NCBI GenBank assembly: GCA_021464245.1
Contig: JADCRB010000017.1
Span: forward strand, 1,337,427 to 1,401,426
DNA length: 64,000 nucleotides
Reading direction: 5' to 3'
DNA from: Carallia brachiata
Lineage: Eukaryota > Streptophyta > Magnoliopsida > Malpighiales > Rhizophoraceae
The translations under genes were made by a program, and so were the position numbers. Of this stretch, positions 12,771-24,904 are shown in pieces (position 1 is the stretch's first letter; each line of letters starts with the position of its first letter). The notes beneath the pieces are model-generated. The model saw only the letters and a list, made by a program, of their open reading frames with translations. It had not been told where the DNA came from and did no database searches.

Positions 12771-14249
12771 GATGAAAATTTTCTTGTTTATAGTGATGCC
12801 TTAAAGTACGGTCGTGGATGTGTCTTAATAAAGGATGAGAAGGTGGTGGAGTTTGCTTCCCAGACAGCTGAAGGAATAAAAAATGAACTATTCGACACAT
12901 GATTTAGAATGAGTCGCAGTTGTGTTTGTATTAAAAATTTTGAGACATTATCATGGAGGAGCACACAATGCCGTATTCAGTTCATTTTTGTAGTTCTAAG
13001 ACACATAGAGATTTAAAAAAGCACTATTGGTGGGTAGGATTAAAAAAGAATACAACCACATTTGTGGTGAAGTGTTTAGCATGCCAGCAAGTACAAGCTG
13101 AGCATCAACGACCGTTTAGAATGTTGAGACCACTAATCGTCCTAGAGTGAAAATGGGAGCACATCATTATAGATTTTGTGATAGGACTGCCTTAGACGGA
13201 ATGAGAAATGAACTCGATTTGGGTAATTATGGATATATTAACTAAGTCCCTATACTTTTTGCCTGTAAAGACCATATTAAGTATAGATTAGTATGAGCAC
13301 TTATATGTTAAAGAAATAATGAGACTGGACAGAGTTCTGGTGTCGATTGTATCAAACAAGAAATCCAAATTTACATTGATATTCTGAAAAATTTGCATGA
13401 AGACATGGGTATGCAACTTAATTTTAACACTACCTTTCACCCACAAAGCAATAGGCAATCAAAATGTGTGATTCAAGTGTTGGAAGATAAGCTAACGACA
13501 TGAGTTTTGGATATGGCTAGGAGTTGGGAAGGGTATTTGCTGTTGGTAGAATTTGCATACAATAATAACTATCAAGCTATGATTGCAATTGCGCCATACA
13601 AAGCCTTGTATGGAAAGAATTGTAGGTCCTTAGTCCATTGGGATGAAGTTGAAAAAATGAAGCAACTTGGACCCAAAATGGTTCAATAAATGACAGAAGT
13701 AGTATAGAAAATTAAGAAAAACGAAAATGACCCGAAGTATACGAAAGATTTATGTAGATATGAGAATGAGGGACTTGGAATTCTAAGTGGGGGATAATAT
13801 GTTTTTGAGGATAGCACCAATGAGGGGAGTATTGGGATTTGGTAGCAAAGGAAAATTAAGTTCATGGTTCACAGAATAGTGTGATATCCCAGATAAAATT
13901 AGTGATCGAGCTTATAGAGTAGCCTTACCACCAGCAATGGTGAGCATTCACAACATGTTCCACATGTCTATGTTTTGGAAGTTCATATTAGATCCTTCAC
14001 ACGTGTTAAGATATAAGCCTCTAGATTTAGCCTAAACCTGTCATACGAAGAGCGAATGCTTCAAATTTTGAATAGAAGGGAAAATGAGTTGAGAAATAAA
14101 AAGGTCCCGTTGGTGAAAATGTTGTGGCAAAACCATGCGGTTGAGGAAGCTACGTGGGAAAGGGAAGAGGAAATACGAAGTAGATATTCACAACTATTCT
14201 AGAAAATCTAAATTTTGGGGACGAAATTTTTTAAAAGGAAGGGATAAAT
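12771..14249 (+). mobile_element. Decayed 3' part of a Ty3/gypsy (chromodomain type) retrotransposon
   Basis: Frame fragments in gypsy order: RNase H start (FLVYSDA near 12780), integrase zinc-binding region at 12953-13150 (HRDLKKHYWWVG and CLACQQVQAEHQRP), integrase core fragments to about 13680, and a C-terminal tail near 14035-14200 with WQNHAVEEATWE, typical of chromovirus chromodomain-like ends. Frames break repeatedly. It ends with GGGGACGAAATTTT and a purine tract (14233-14244), then TGTAACACC, the usual junction into a chromovirus LTR. The gag, protease and most of RT are missing; no matching 5' LTR is in the window. Confidence 0.8.
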
Positions 14250-14849
14250 TGTAACACCTAGTTTTGCCCTTGTTAGGATTGTCATGTTTTTTTTGCGCAC
14301 AAGCATATGCTTGTTATGTGCATGTTAGGGATGAAAATATTGAAAGGAATGCTTAATTATGCCTAAAGTGAGCTTAATTGCCCTTAAACATGTTTCAGTC
14401 AAGTTAAACCTAGCTTAAAGCTAAATCAAGCTTTAATGTGATTAACTAAGGCTAAGTGTGATTAATGATAGTTAATCACAATTAATCGAGATTGATTGAG
14501 CCTTAAGCGTGATCAGTCGGTACATAATCGTGATTAAACTTAATCGCGATTAATTAGTGTTAATCGTAATTATTTGAACCCTAAATCGAGCCTAACTAAC
14601 TCTAAACCTAGATTATCACCTCTAAGCTAAATTTAGGGTTAATTAAGCCAAAATTAGCATTGATAAGAATTAGAATGACCTAATTGCAGTTGAGCTTGAT
14701 TAATTTAGTCAAATCAACCTTAATTGAGCTTAATTAAGCTAAATAAGTTAGGATTAGTCCAAATATGACGTGGCAGCCAATAATTAGTTGATTTATTTTT
14801 TAAAATAATAAAATCAATTTTAAGAGAAGGGTCAGGAGAGACTGAGAGG

Positions 14850-14854
<5 letters not shown>

Positions 14855-14880
<26 letters not shown>
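14855..14880 (+). repeat. (GA)n microsatellite
   Basis: Uninterrupted AG/GA dinucleotide run inside LTR-derived sequence. Confidence 0.95.
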
Positions 14881-15650
14881 TGCGTGAGCAGAGAAAGACA
14901 AAAGAGAGAGAAGAAAAAGGAAAAATTGGGTGGACATACCAAAGGTACCACTAAGAAGCTCAAAATCTCATGAACGTCTGATATATCTGGTGCATAATTG
15001 TTCAACTGCTATTAGAAGGTTTTTTAGTTTTGAATGTTTATATGTTTGTTAATTGTTCTAGGATGAAATCTTCATATTTAAGTGTGGTTGGAATGTTTAA
15101 AAGTGAGCTTTGGATGTTGTGAAGCTTGGTAAGTGTTTGATTTCTTTTTCTACAAGCTAGGGTTGAGAAAAATTTGAGTAAAAGCGGGAGAGAGAGGTTC
15201 ACCCAAGGGGGAAGAAAGAGAAGTTGTGGTGTTTATCTAGGAGAATTGATGTTTTGATGTTTCCAACTATAAATGAAGTTTGATTGCAAGGTTGTTCTAG
15301 TGCAAAAGTTTATGAAAAAGCAGAGAAGGGTTCGGCCTAGTGAGAGAGAAGAAGAATATGAGGTTGTCAAACTTAATCGAGCTTAATCTAATGTTAATTA
15401 TTGTATTAGATGTTAATCAGGACTTAATTGAACTTTAGGGAACTTTAATTGAGCCTTAATCTAAGCTTAGAATGGTTAATTGTTGATGTAATATGTTAAT
15501 TATGATTAATATTATTTAATTTAATAGTTAAAGGGTATTAATTAAGGAACTCTAGGATTTGCCTAATCTTAAGTGAGTAATTAGTGTTCAATGATGAAAT
15601 TGTACTTAATTTAAGTGACTAAGATACAATTAAGTGGGTTTAAAATAGTT

Positions 15651-15920
15651 GTGGACAGATTTAATAAAGAATTGAAAATTGAGCAAAAAAAAATGCAATT
15701 TTTGATAAATATGGGGAAGTGTGGACAAATTTGAAAGAAAATGAAAGTTGAGGCGTTAAAACGTAATTTTTGAAGGTTCAAAGAAATGTGGACAGATTTG
15801 ATGGAAACTAAGCAATTGGGGACTAAAACATAATTATTGATAAGTTTGGTGAATAGTAGATAGATTTGAAAAAGTTGAAGTTAGGATACTTAATTGTAAA
15901 TTTTGGAAAGTTTGGAAAAA
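15651..15920 (+). repeat. Four diverged 67-70 bp tandem repeats
   Basis: Units start at 15651, 15721, 15788 and 15856 with GTGGACAGATTT or close variants, followed by AAA-rich sequence, GTTGAG-like and AAAACRTAATTTTTGA-like segments. Spacing of 70, 67 and 68 bp supports true tandem origin rather than chance. Confidence 0.75.
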
Positions 15921-16113
15921 AAATAAATAAAGAAATGTAGTTGCTTCACTTGGAAGCTAAGTAACGACACAAATGGACCCAGAGCCGAGAGCAGCAATGT
16001 TAGGGAAAAAAAAAAAGAGAATGAAGGAAAAATATGATATTTTTTGAATACGTGTTAATACGTGTTATCTTTTGCATGTATACTTGATGAGGTACGAGCA
16101 TCCATACAAGGTG

Positions 16114-16142
16114 TACATTGTATTAATTATTAATACAATGTA
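16114..16142. repeat. 29-bp perfect palindrome
   Basis: Arms TACATTGTATTAAT and ATTAATACAATGTA flank a single T, giving a perfect 14-bp stem as a hairpin. It lies in probable LTR sequence. Confidence 0.9.
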
Positions 16143-17149
16143 AGAAACCAAAATAAAAATATTTTTCAGCACAAAAATATTTTTATCAGGACTTGACATG
16201 TGTGATATGGTGCTCGAAAAATATTATTGGCCAGTTGGGAGCAGATGCAGGATTTTTGTATAACTGAGTGAGGATTGGCACCAGAGCACTAGTTAATGCA
16301 AGATTCTGGTACCAATAGGTAAAAGTTAAATGGCTTATAAGAAAATAAAACATTGTGTGAAGGGATGAGCACATCCACATGCCTCAATCTAAGAGTTGAC
16401 TCGAACCAATGGATAATTTTTATACATAAAAAAAAAAGAGTCTTTCCTATAAGTACGAAAAGGATTGAGAAAAGGACAAGAATGAAAAGGAAAAAGCTCA
16501 AGCTCAAGAGAATGAGCTTAAATAAGACGTATGCATGGAAATGTTAGAAAACTATTTCATATTATTTACGACTGTTATGAGCTATGGGTTGACACGAGCA
16601 TCCACTACATGTTTGACATTACTTACTGGGTATTATTGTGCTTACCTGCATTGTGATGATAGGCGACGGTGCAACTGGTGGTCACTGTGTTACTTTGAGC
16701 CTACAGAGTGAAAATTTTGGTGCTTGACTCAAACAGCAACCTTTGGCTGTGCGTAATAGACGACAGCTACACCATAATTGATGGAGTCCCAGATATGTCC
16801 CTCAGAATGTCTAAAGGACCTGCATTCCTATAACTTTTTAGTGACAACTCAACATGGAGTGAAAATGTATAACGACCCAAGATGGGGGCGAGTCATGTAA
16901 TGATAAGGAGGACCGTTTTAGGCTATTAGAGCTAGGCAGTGTAGTGTACAACAAAGTGTGGTGGGATGTAATGCGTGAGCTCGAGTGTCCTGTAGTTAGA
17001 TGTGACTTGTAGATACTAGGATGCCTTACTCCTATTCCCTGCTTTTATAAATCTAATGCAGCAATTTTAAATTAATAAAAGTGTGTTTGCAATAAATTTA
17101 TCCATTGACTTACCAATGAGTTGCACTTCTTCTAGAATCATAATTTCTA

Positions 17150-18245
17150 AAAAGGAAAAAAAAAGTGATGAGGTCAAATTTGATGTATATTTTCTATTTA
17201 TTTTACTCCTAATTATGCATTTTTATTCCTACTTGAATTTAGTTTTATTGAGATTCATTTATTTTTACATTCTTTTGTAGGAAAGGGCCAAAGTGATGTA
17301 TTGAAGTCAATTTGGTGCATAAATGTGAAGAATTTATTAGTGGAAGAGCAAAGAGAAAATTGAAAAAACTTAAGGAAGAATCTTGATTTGATTTGGAGAT
17401 TAGCTTGGAGAGGTACTTTACTCAGATAAAAAACCAATCGTAATTATAATTTTTTCCCATCACAGACTGGGCACTGATCAATATGTTCGGCACTGATGGA
17501 AGCAAACCCTAGAGCTATTTTTTTTTTTTTTTGGTCTTAAAACTATGTATGTCTTCAATGTCTAGTTTGGTTTTTATTATTTTTTTTATGAACTAAATTT
17601 TCTTCATTATGGCTATAGTGTAGTTTAACCTTAGTTATGTAGTTTTCTTACTTTTATACTATTCAAGGATTTTTTTTTTCTTTTTTATGGTGAATATGTG
17701 TTATTGAATGAAACACGAAGATGTGCAAACAAGATTCATGTAGTTGTCATGGGTAGATTGCAAAAGGATCTACTTAAGTTAGAATTTTTCAACGAGCGTC
17801 ATGCTTTTTTATCTATTTAAATCTACATAGTGATATGTTAGATTAATAGGTAAAGGTGGATTTAATATAACTTGAGAGAGAGTATTGAATAACATAGGAT
17901 ATTCCTCTGTCCCATGAATAGATCCCTTCTTGATAATATAATAGTTGATAAACTTATTTACCTTTGGTGTGGTCAATCGAAATCCTTAGCATATTCTTGT
18001 CATGTTATATCTTAATGTATTTAGGATTTAGTTTTTCTATTTAAGATTTATTTGTTGATTTTATTTAGTTTTGCGATATTAAAATTGGTCTTATAAATAA
18101 AGTTAGGATTAATAAATGGTTTAGTACTTGTTTGTACTCAATTCTTGTGGGACGATACTCTATTTACTATCTATATTACTTGAGTAACTAGTACACTTGC
18201 TAGTGGGTGTTTGTACACACCAAAAAGAAAAAAAAATTTGTACAC
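17150..18245 (+). repeat. LTR-end remnant, Tat/Athila-like gypsy
   Basis: Runs from an A/T-rich leader (ACTCCTAATTATGCA near 17204) through a transcribed-looking middle to TTGTGGGACGATACTCTATTTACT near 18144 and GTGGGTGTTTGTACACACC near 18205-18223. That order (leader, GGGCCAAAG-type block, CGATACTC, CTTGCTAGTGGGTG) resembles ends of Athila/Tat or large LARD LTRs as I remember them. No internal domains are present. A similar but distinct remnant lies at 24905-26390. Confidence 0.4.
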
Positions 18246-19800
18246 TTGTGATTGATAATCTTTATTATTGACTAGGGCATTTTCTTTTGCTGACATTTAT
18301 GTCTACCTGGCACAAGAAGAGTGTGACTGTGAGGTTCATAGCATCCATAGACTAAGGCCTTAAGAGTCAGTGGGTCATCGAGAATTAAGAAGAGGGATAT
18401 ATTCGATGATGCAATGCCTCAGGCACTATAGTTGTGGTCTTTGTTGTGAATAAATATTGGGCTGTATTTTCATATGCATGTATTAAGGTTATATTGTCAA
18501 TTACCAAGGGACTGAAGAGATCTGAGACCACACTTGTATAACGATGACTAATGTAAATCAAGAAGCTGACAGATCAACTTTCAAATGATATGGTCTCAGC
18601 TTTCTTCAGACTTTTGAGTATTAGGTCGAAGTAATCTAGTTGGAATAAATAAGTTTTAGCTAGTGTAGGATACTCCATTTTTTGGTGCTCCCAATTCTAA
18701 TACACTCACAAATTATTCCATTGTCGAGCTTATTGTCCACTATTCAATACCATACTAATAAAATTTCAATGCTTTCAGTTTTGCAGTCGAACATGACTAG
18801 AGATTTTAGAGGGATGGTTGCAATTGCATCCATACAAGCAATGAACATAAAAAGTTATCAAATTCTCATTGCCATAGTAATGTCATGCACATACCATTCA
18901 TAAAATTAACACAAAATAAAACAAGAACCAAGTACATTAAAATCATTGTCCTTTGTCCATTTAGATGTATCCAAGCAAGCGATCTAGGTCTTGGCTAGAG
19001 CCGAAAAGCAATTAGAATCACAAACCTGTGACTTTTACTTTTGCTAATAAAATGCACAATAGAAGTATGTCTATGCCAATTCTCATGACTTTGTAAGAGC
19101 AAGGAGACAAGAGACACAAACTCAAGCATGACCTATCCTTTGGACCTAGTGTTGATGGCCAAATGTTGAGAATATTTTATGAGGAACATCAGTAGGCCAT
19201 ACCATAGTTTCCCCTTCGCTTCTAGACCACTCCAATCCTTTAGAATGAGGTATATCCTTACTACACTATGATGCTAGAGTACCATATTGCTCCACCAACT
19301 GCATGACAGAATGAAAAGAGTGAAGCAAGCAAAATAATAATGGTAGCTTAGACATTGCTCAAGGTAAGTTTATCTAGAAACAACAAAATCAAAGAACAAA
19401 ACAAAGCTAGAAAAGAAAAGGCCTCAAAGTGACACGAAGAAATAGCTCATACTGATATGAAACTCACGCAATTTTACATTACCATTGTTACAACGCTTTT
19501 TTATCATTGGCATTGCTTTTATCTTAAATTTAAGACCCACCCACCTAATCAAAGATCCCTTCATAAGCAGTCACATATAAGAACAACAATTATAGTAACC
19601 GATAATTCCCACCAACATGCTAATAAAAAAAAAAAAAAGGAAAAAGGTCACAATGGAGACTGAAAAAATTCCCTCGACAAGAAAAGTATTCTTCCCTCAA
19701 TATAATTTACCGCAACTTTCTTTATAAATCTCATAGCCCATTCCTAGGATTAGAACCCATAATCTCAAGGGTAAAGGTCTAAATTTTAGACCATTAAGGT
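18246..19800. other. Intergenic, nothing recognized
   Basis: No gene, RNA or clear element boundary. Composition changes near 18900-19400 suggest more transposon debris; a GATTAGAACCCATAATCTC block near 19748-19766 resembles a pol III B-box region but lacks a partner A box. Confidence 0.4.
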
Positions 19801-19801
19801 G

Positions 19802-21368
19802 TGTTAGTTTATGTCCTAGTATCCAATAAATTGGTTACTACTTATATATTCTGATATTTCATGCAAGTAATTTTATAATAAAAACATTCTTTCTATTTAA
19901 TATTTTTTCATATGAATGATGTTATCAATAAACTATAAAAATAAAATTCATGAAATAAATATATTTTATAAAGATAATGATGAATGGATCATAATTATGA
20001 GAAATTTATGGCATTAAAATATTATATTTACATATTTCTAGTCGATGTGCTATGAGATTGGACATTGATAGAGTCATGATACTAGCAATCATTATATTCC
20101 TTTATTACGAAGAAATTAGTCTATCTCATATAATGAAGTATAGGATTATTTGAACAAATAAATAACTGCTTGTTAGATGAATAAGTTTGCTAAATTGACT
20201 CGCTATGAAAATTTTCAAATTAAACATTACTTCTGTGTTAGTAGAATTACTCATGTGACAGTCGTGTAAGTGATTTTTAGACTTGTGATCAAAAAGGTAT
20301 CTTATAGGGAAATTACTATTCTTTTCTTCTTTTGCCAACAAATTATTATGTTTAGTTTAGCTGTAGTTGTTTTAATCAAAAATCGCTTGTGAGAGCTTGC
20401 ATTGGGCAAGATATAAACTACATGGAGATAGTTGAATCATTCAAGATTCACCACCCTGAAGTAATCATAGGAGAATATTATATTGATTTAAGATGTTCTT
20501 TGGTCAAGGTGGATTGATTATTGGCAAGAAGTTATCATTCATAAAATCAATTGTTTTGTGTGAGAATGAATATGATTATAAAAAATAGAGAAGACACTAT
20601 TTTAATATTTTATATCTAATTGGAATATTGGTATGATGAAAAAATTGAATTACACTCAAAGACTGTATATAGTAGGTATATGTCAAACTACCTTTTGACA
20701 ATAATAACATTTGGGTGGTCATGACAATTGGTTGGACGTCAATCATGATTTATGAATATGAAACGATTAATTAGTAAATTAATGATAACTTACAAAAAAG
20801 TTCCATTTATCTAATCCTTCATATTGTAATTTATATTGATTGTCAATATGTTAGAATCCTAATGGGTCACAAGCATAAGAATAATTGTACAAATATAAAA
20901 TGGAAATTAAGTTAAACTTGACTGAGAGGTTTAAGAAATCTTTAACGTCAAATATGAGGTTTCTTAAAAGAACTTGGACTAAAGAGCAACTTATAAAAAA
21001 ATTGACACATGTTTCTCCTTTAAGGCTTATGATTCAAAATCCTTATAAATACTCCTTTTTGGCTAGCCAAAGAGATACTAAGCCTAACAGAACAGTATTG
21101 GCCTCCAACTTCTCCCTTCACAAAAAATGTGTAGGGACTTATTTTTTTATTGTCTGCATAAATTTTAGACGTTTGGATAGTCATGGTTTGCGATTACTCG
21201 TCAAAAGGGCTGAAAAAAGAATAATTGAGAGCACTTCGATAACAATTTTATCTTTTAGGCTAGTTTTGTAATCATAGTAACAAGCAACTGATTTGTTTGC
21301 AGTAATCAAATTTCAAATTTCTATTTTTGCGGCATATTTATTTGATAAATATTTACTGATTCCCAACA
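19802..21368 (+). repeat. Solo LTR, family R1 copy 1
   Basis: 1567 bp with TGTTAG at the left and CCCAACA at the right end, i.e. TG...CA with short inverted ends. A TATA box (TATAAATA, 21044-21051) and a short transcribed-looking section near the right end fit an LTR promoter. Flanks AGGTG/AGATA give no clean 5-bp duplication. Two shorter copies in the same orientation lie at 31852-32720 and 59745-61235; all share a conserved block with GCTTGTTAGATGAA(C/T)AAGT and the words CTCATGTG and GATCA. No internal genes adjoin, so solo LTR is the simplest reading. Confidence 0.6.
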
Positions 21369-21530
21369 AGATATCCAATGAGAGATTATAATAATGACTT
21401 TTAGACGAGACAATAATAAAGACTTGCATTGTAATTTCTATTAATTTCTTTGATTGCATGAATATGTTGGTGGATTCATCAGATTAATGTATATTTTTTT
21501 TTAAAACAATTACTTTGTAATATTTGTTAA

Positions 21531-22472
21531 GGATTTGTTTCCCAATAAAAATATTGCAATTACAGTGGACACTTCATATTTGTGCAAATTTTTTTCTGCA
21601 TTTTCTTTATTTACATCCAAGGCTTCACTATAAAGCAAATGTTGAACCCATAGAAGACCTAAGTCAAGTTTTGTAGAGTTCTTATGGATTCCAAAAATTA
21701 ATGTTTACAATATAAAACATTTTATTATATTGAATGATGACTCTATCTTGTATGTGCAATTTTTTTCTAAACAAATTTTAACAAAATATAATATTATAAG
21801 CATGCCATGCATATCACAAGTTAAATTCTGTTTAAGTCTGTAAGACATGATGACGAAGTTCTCTATGATACAAGATCACTAAGAATCACATGACCATATG
21901 ATGTATAGGAATACAAAAGAATTATTGTCATATATCTACTTTTGAAATATTTGTTTGCCATGTGATGCTTAAATCATTATTTTTTAGGCATTTTTGAGAG
22001 CTTTCCTTATTTTCCAATCTTCCCTCATTTTCATAACTATAATAATGACTTGAAATATAAATTTTCTTTATTTATGATTATTTCTTTCGGGAAGATCTAT
22101 TGAGGATAAAATTTCTCCATTATACAAAGCCTCTTTTTCTCACTACCGTAATTGTCTCTCACTTTTTACAACGATGAAATTTTGAGAGTAGAATCTCTCC
22201 ACTCTATGACACGAACATTTTGAGAAAAGTAAGAGCAACTTTAGTCTGTAACAAATACTTACTCGACGTGCTTCCTCTGTTTCATCATTCTGAATTTTTT
22301 TTTTGGCAATTAAGAATTTTTTTCCCTATGAGAAAATTGCAAGTATGGTTGACTTTTCATATTTGTTCAAAAATGTCTACATTTTCCTGTTTTACATCCA
22401 AGGCTTCACTATAAAGCAAATAGTGAACCATAAAAAACGAATATCGTGCTTTATGGAGTTATTATGGATTCC
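21531..22472 (+). repeat. Direct duplication of about 165 bp
   Basis: Copies at about 21531-21692 and 22304-22472 share CATCCAAGGCTTCACTATAA, AGCAAATRGTGAACC-like sequence and TATGGATTCC in the same order and orientation, 780 bp apart. The intervening sequence contains repeat R2 copy A. Confidence 0.7.
21755..21930 (+). repeat. Dispersed repeat R2, copy A
   Basis: Matches 27501-27670 in order: TTTTTTCTAAACAAATTT, a TATAAGCAT block, GTTCTCTRTGATACAAGA and ATGATGTATAGGAA. Class unknown; no coding capacity. Confidence 0.65.
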
Positions 22473-23382
22473 TATAGGCTCATCGAGTGGCATTTAATGG
22501 TAATGTTTGCAACAGATAACATTTTATTAAATAAAAAGAAATTGAGTTGGGGGAAGCCCTATGAGTCATAGAGATGGTGACTAGAGGTTCTTTGACATGT
22601 CATAAAAAAAGGAGTAAAAAATGGGCTTTGCTCCCCTTTACAATATGTAGAAAGAAAAGAAGGGTCAAAGTTTATACTTGTAAAAAAGTTCATGAAAACG
22701 CCAATCAGAATGGGTTTTGAATCTATTTATAATTGCATTAAATGCCTTTTATCCTTCTCACAATGACGGTTCAGTTGCCTTTGGGAGGGTTGAAACTTGC
22801 CTCTTCTCTTTAATTTTCCCAGTCATTAATATGACTTGTCCTTAATAGAACTAATGTGATTTTTCTGGACCATTGGAATTCCTTACTTCTATCAAGTCTT
22901 CCCTACCTCTTGATTGAGCTTGTGTAAATAAAAATTGCCTGATATGGCCGATGGTAGTACACTGTGTGGGATAGAGAAAAGTCCCTTCTTACCTCCAACG
23001 AGTTGTCTAGCTGAAAAGACATTCTTAACGGAGTGAAAGAACTTGGGATCATTGATCTCTTCCTTTGAGAATGAAATGAGTTGACCTCTAGGTCAATGGT
23101 ATGAAAATAGTTCATGATATCAAATACTAAGAACTAGTAGGGTTCCTTATTATTCTTATTATTATTATTTTTATTTCCCAATCGTCCGAATTGAGCTGCA
23201 TGATTTTTTCTATTCTACTGTACGCAATAGTAGCTGGTTTAGAACTTGACCGCAATTTTCGTCCCCAAAAGGCATAGGGAGACTCTCCATTCCATTAAAG
23301 AGACAATTTGTTCTATGATAATAGTGGATAACACACAGAAAAGTTTCCAATAAAATATTTCAAATTGTGTGCAAATTTACTT
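22473..23382. other. Intergenic, nothing recognized
   Basis: Mixed-composition sequence with no supported gene or element end. It ends at the left target duplication of the SINE at 23400-23627. Confidence 0.4.
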
Positions 23383-23399
23383 AAAAATTCTTTAAAGAA
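23383..23399. repeat. 17-bp SINE target duplication, left copy
   Basis: AAAAATTCTTTAAAGAA, repeated exactly at 23628-23644 on the other side of the SINE. Confidence 0.85.
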
Positions 23400-23627
23400 A
23401 TTGTTTTTTTTGGAATACAATGTTAGTAATTAGTCAGTTAAGTGTTAGCGGGAAGAGGGGAGGAAGGTTTGATAAACACCACGAGAGTGCATAAAACCCA
23501 AAGAAGGCGAACGCCCTGTTGCCCACTAAGTGGGCCAAGGGAAGCAGGCAGGGGTCGAACCCCCGCTTGCCCCAAGGAGACATGCTAAGCATGCCTCCCT
23601 TGACCAACCAGGCAAAGCCTGGTTGGC
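23400..23627 (-). mobile_element. tRNA-derived SINE
   Basis: Read on the minus strand it starts GCCAACCAGGC at 23627, has a perfect 11/11 pol III B box (GGTTCGACCCC, plus-strand 23551-23561), a tRNA-like A-box region TGGTTGGTCAAGG about 38 bp upstream (23599-23611), and ends with an A-rich tail (T-run at about 23402-23411 on the plus strand). A 17-bp direct repeat AAAAATTCTTTAAAGAA flanks it (23383-23399 and 23628-23644), the signature of LINE-mediated retroposition. Length 228 bp fits plant SINEs. Overlapping open frames on the minus strand are incidental. Confidence 0.85.
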
Positions 23628-23644
23628 AAAAATTCTTTAAAGAA

Positions 23645-24904
23645 TTTAAAAATACATAAATAAATCGTTCTTTTCGGTTAAAAAAGGTATCTATCAATAT
23701 TTCTTTTCGGTTGACCACTCTTCATATTCCATTGATCAGAAGCATCTAGCAATTTGAAGCTAGTAAAAAGAGTTAAGCTATTAAGCTAAAGTTGTTGTTG
23801 GGAAAAAGTTGATTAGCCAATTTGGTGGATTTTGGCACCCACATCTCTGGCTCTTGCAAAGATGACCATCGTCCATTTGATGATAGTTGCCAAAGTGACA
23901 CAAGTATCGGATGTGCCTATAACCTAAATGGCTAAGCAAAAGTGGTCAAACGTCGACATGAACATAAATTCAGTATTGAACATAGCTTCGAAAAGGAATA
24001 CTGCTCAAAGTCAATTTGTTAAGAACCTCAGAATTGACACTAATGTTAAATAAATGTTAGCAATGTGCTCTTATTTTTCAGTCAAATGAGCCTTTTTTTA
24101 TATATTGTCGTTCTAATAACCAACATAAGATTCAAGTTGTTAGATAGTATAGATCCCTATCGTAATCATAGTAATTCTTTTATTTCTGATGCGGGAACTT
24201 TGTTTTGGCAGTCTATTACTCATGCTAAACCTTCCACTCAAACTAAGGCATTTGAGCAAACATATGTCGAGGTACAACTAGATTACGTGTCCAATATCCG
24301 TCATCTTCTACTCATGCCCGAGGACTCAGGCCTGAAGACCTGCTCCAGGTTGTTTTGATAATGACTTCTCTCAACTGACTTGTCATCCCTTTTAAATGGC
24401 AATATCCAAAGTGCAACACTACTTTTGCAGTAGAACATACTAAGGACAGAATCATGAGGTTAGGAAGGTGCCTCTCTATACACAATGAAGTAGATTTTTC
24501 TACCTTAACTTTATAAGGTGTAGAGGAACGGCGACAATCTGGCAATATGATGTAGTAGTTCTATCATAACATCCTCCGTCTAAGATGTCTACTTTGAAAC
24601 GTTGGTTCTAGTTGTCTAGTCTAGCTTGAGTAAGCCTGAGCATAAGTGGTTTCGAACATCAACTATTACAAGTAGGAATGTTAACTTCTTTTATCTAACT
24701 CCTTTTCTACATGCAACAGACCAAATCTCTCTACCGTTTTCTTCTGTATTTTCGGCAACATGAGTTCATATGAAACTAGTAGGTTTGTCAAAGAACTTTC
24801 CATCTTAGTAGGAGATTCAAAAGAAATAGCTTAGTAACCACATTGGGTGTTTTTTTATCGAGCGACCTAGCGGCTTATGGATGAATTGTGGGCCTCGCCT
24901 CCTA
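23645..24904. other. Intergenic, nothing recognized
   Basis: No supported gene. The open frame 24065-24358 lacks recognizable domains, splice context or composition bias. Confidence 0.4.

Larger units (their letters stand above)
14250..17060 (+). repeat. Probable long gypsy 3' LTR, right end not determined
   Basis: Begins TGTAACACCTAG directly after the purine tract. It holds a (GA)n run at 14855-14880, TTAATC/GATTAA-rich blocks (14440-14760 and 15365-15500), four 67-70 bp tandem repeats (15651-15920) and a 29-bp palindrome (16114-16142). The section 16550-17040 is less AT-rich and untranslatable. Without the partner LTR the right boundary is a guess; more than one element may be present. 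Confidence 0.4.

Noticed and set aside
20885..21271. 128-codon plus-strand open frame with basic residues
   Set aside because: Sits inside the solo LTR of family R1 around its TATA region; no domain, and the related copies do not keep it open.
23434..23718. 94-codon minus-strand open frame
   Set aside because: Lies almost wholly in the SINE and its target duplication; composition and position are explained by the tRNA-like element.
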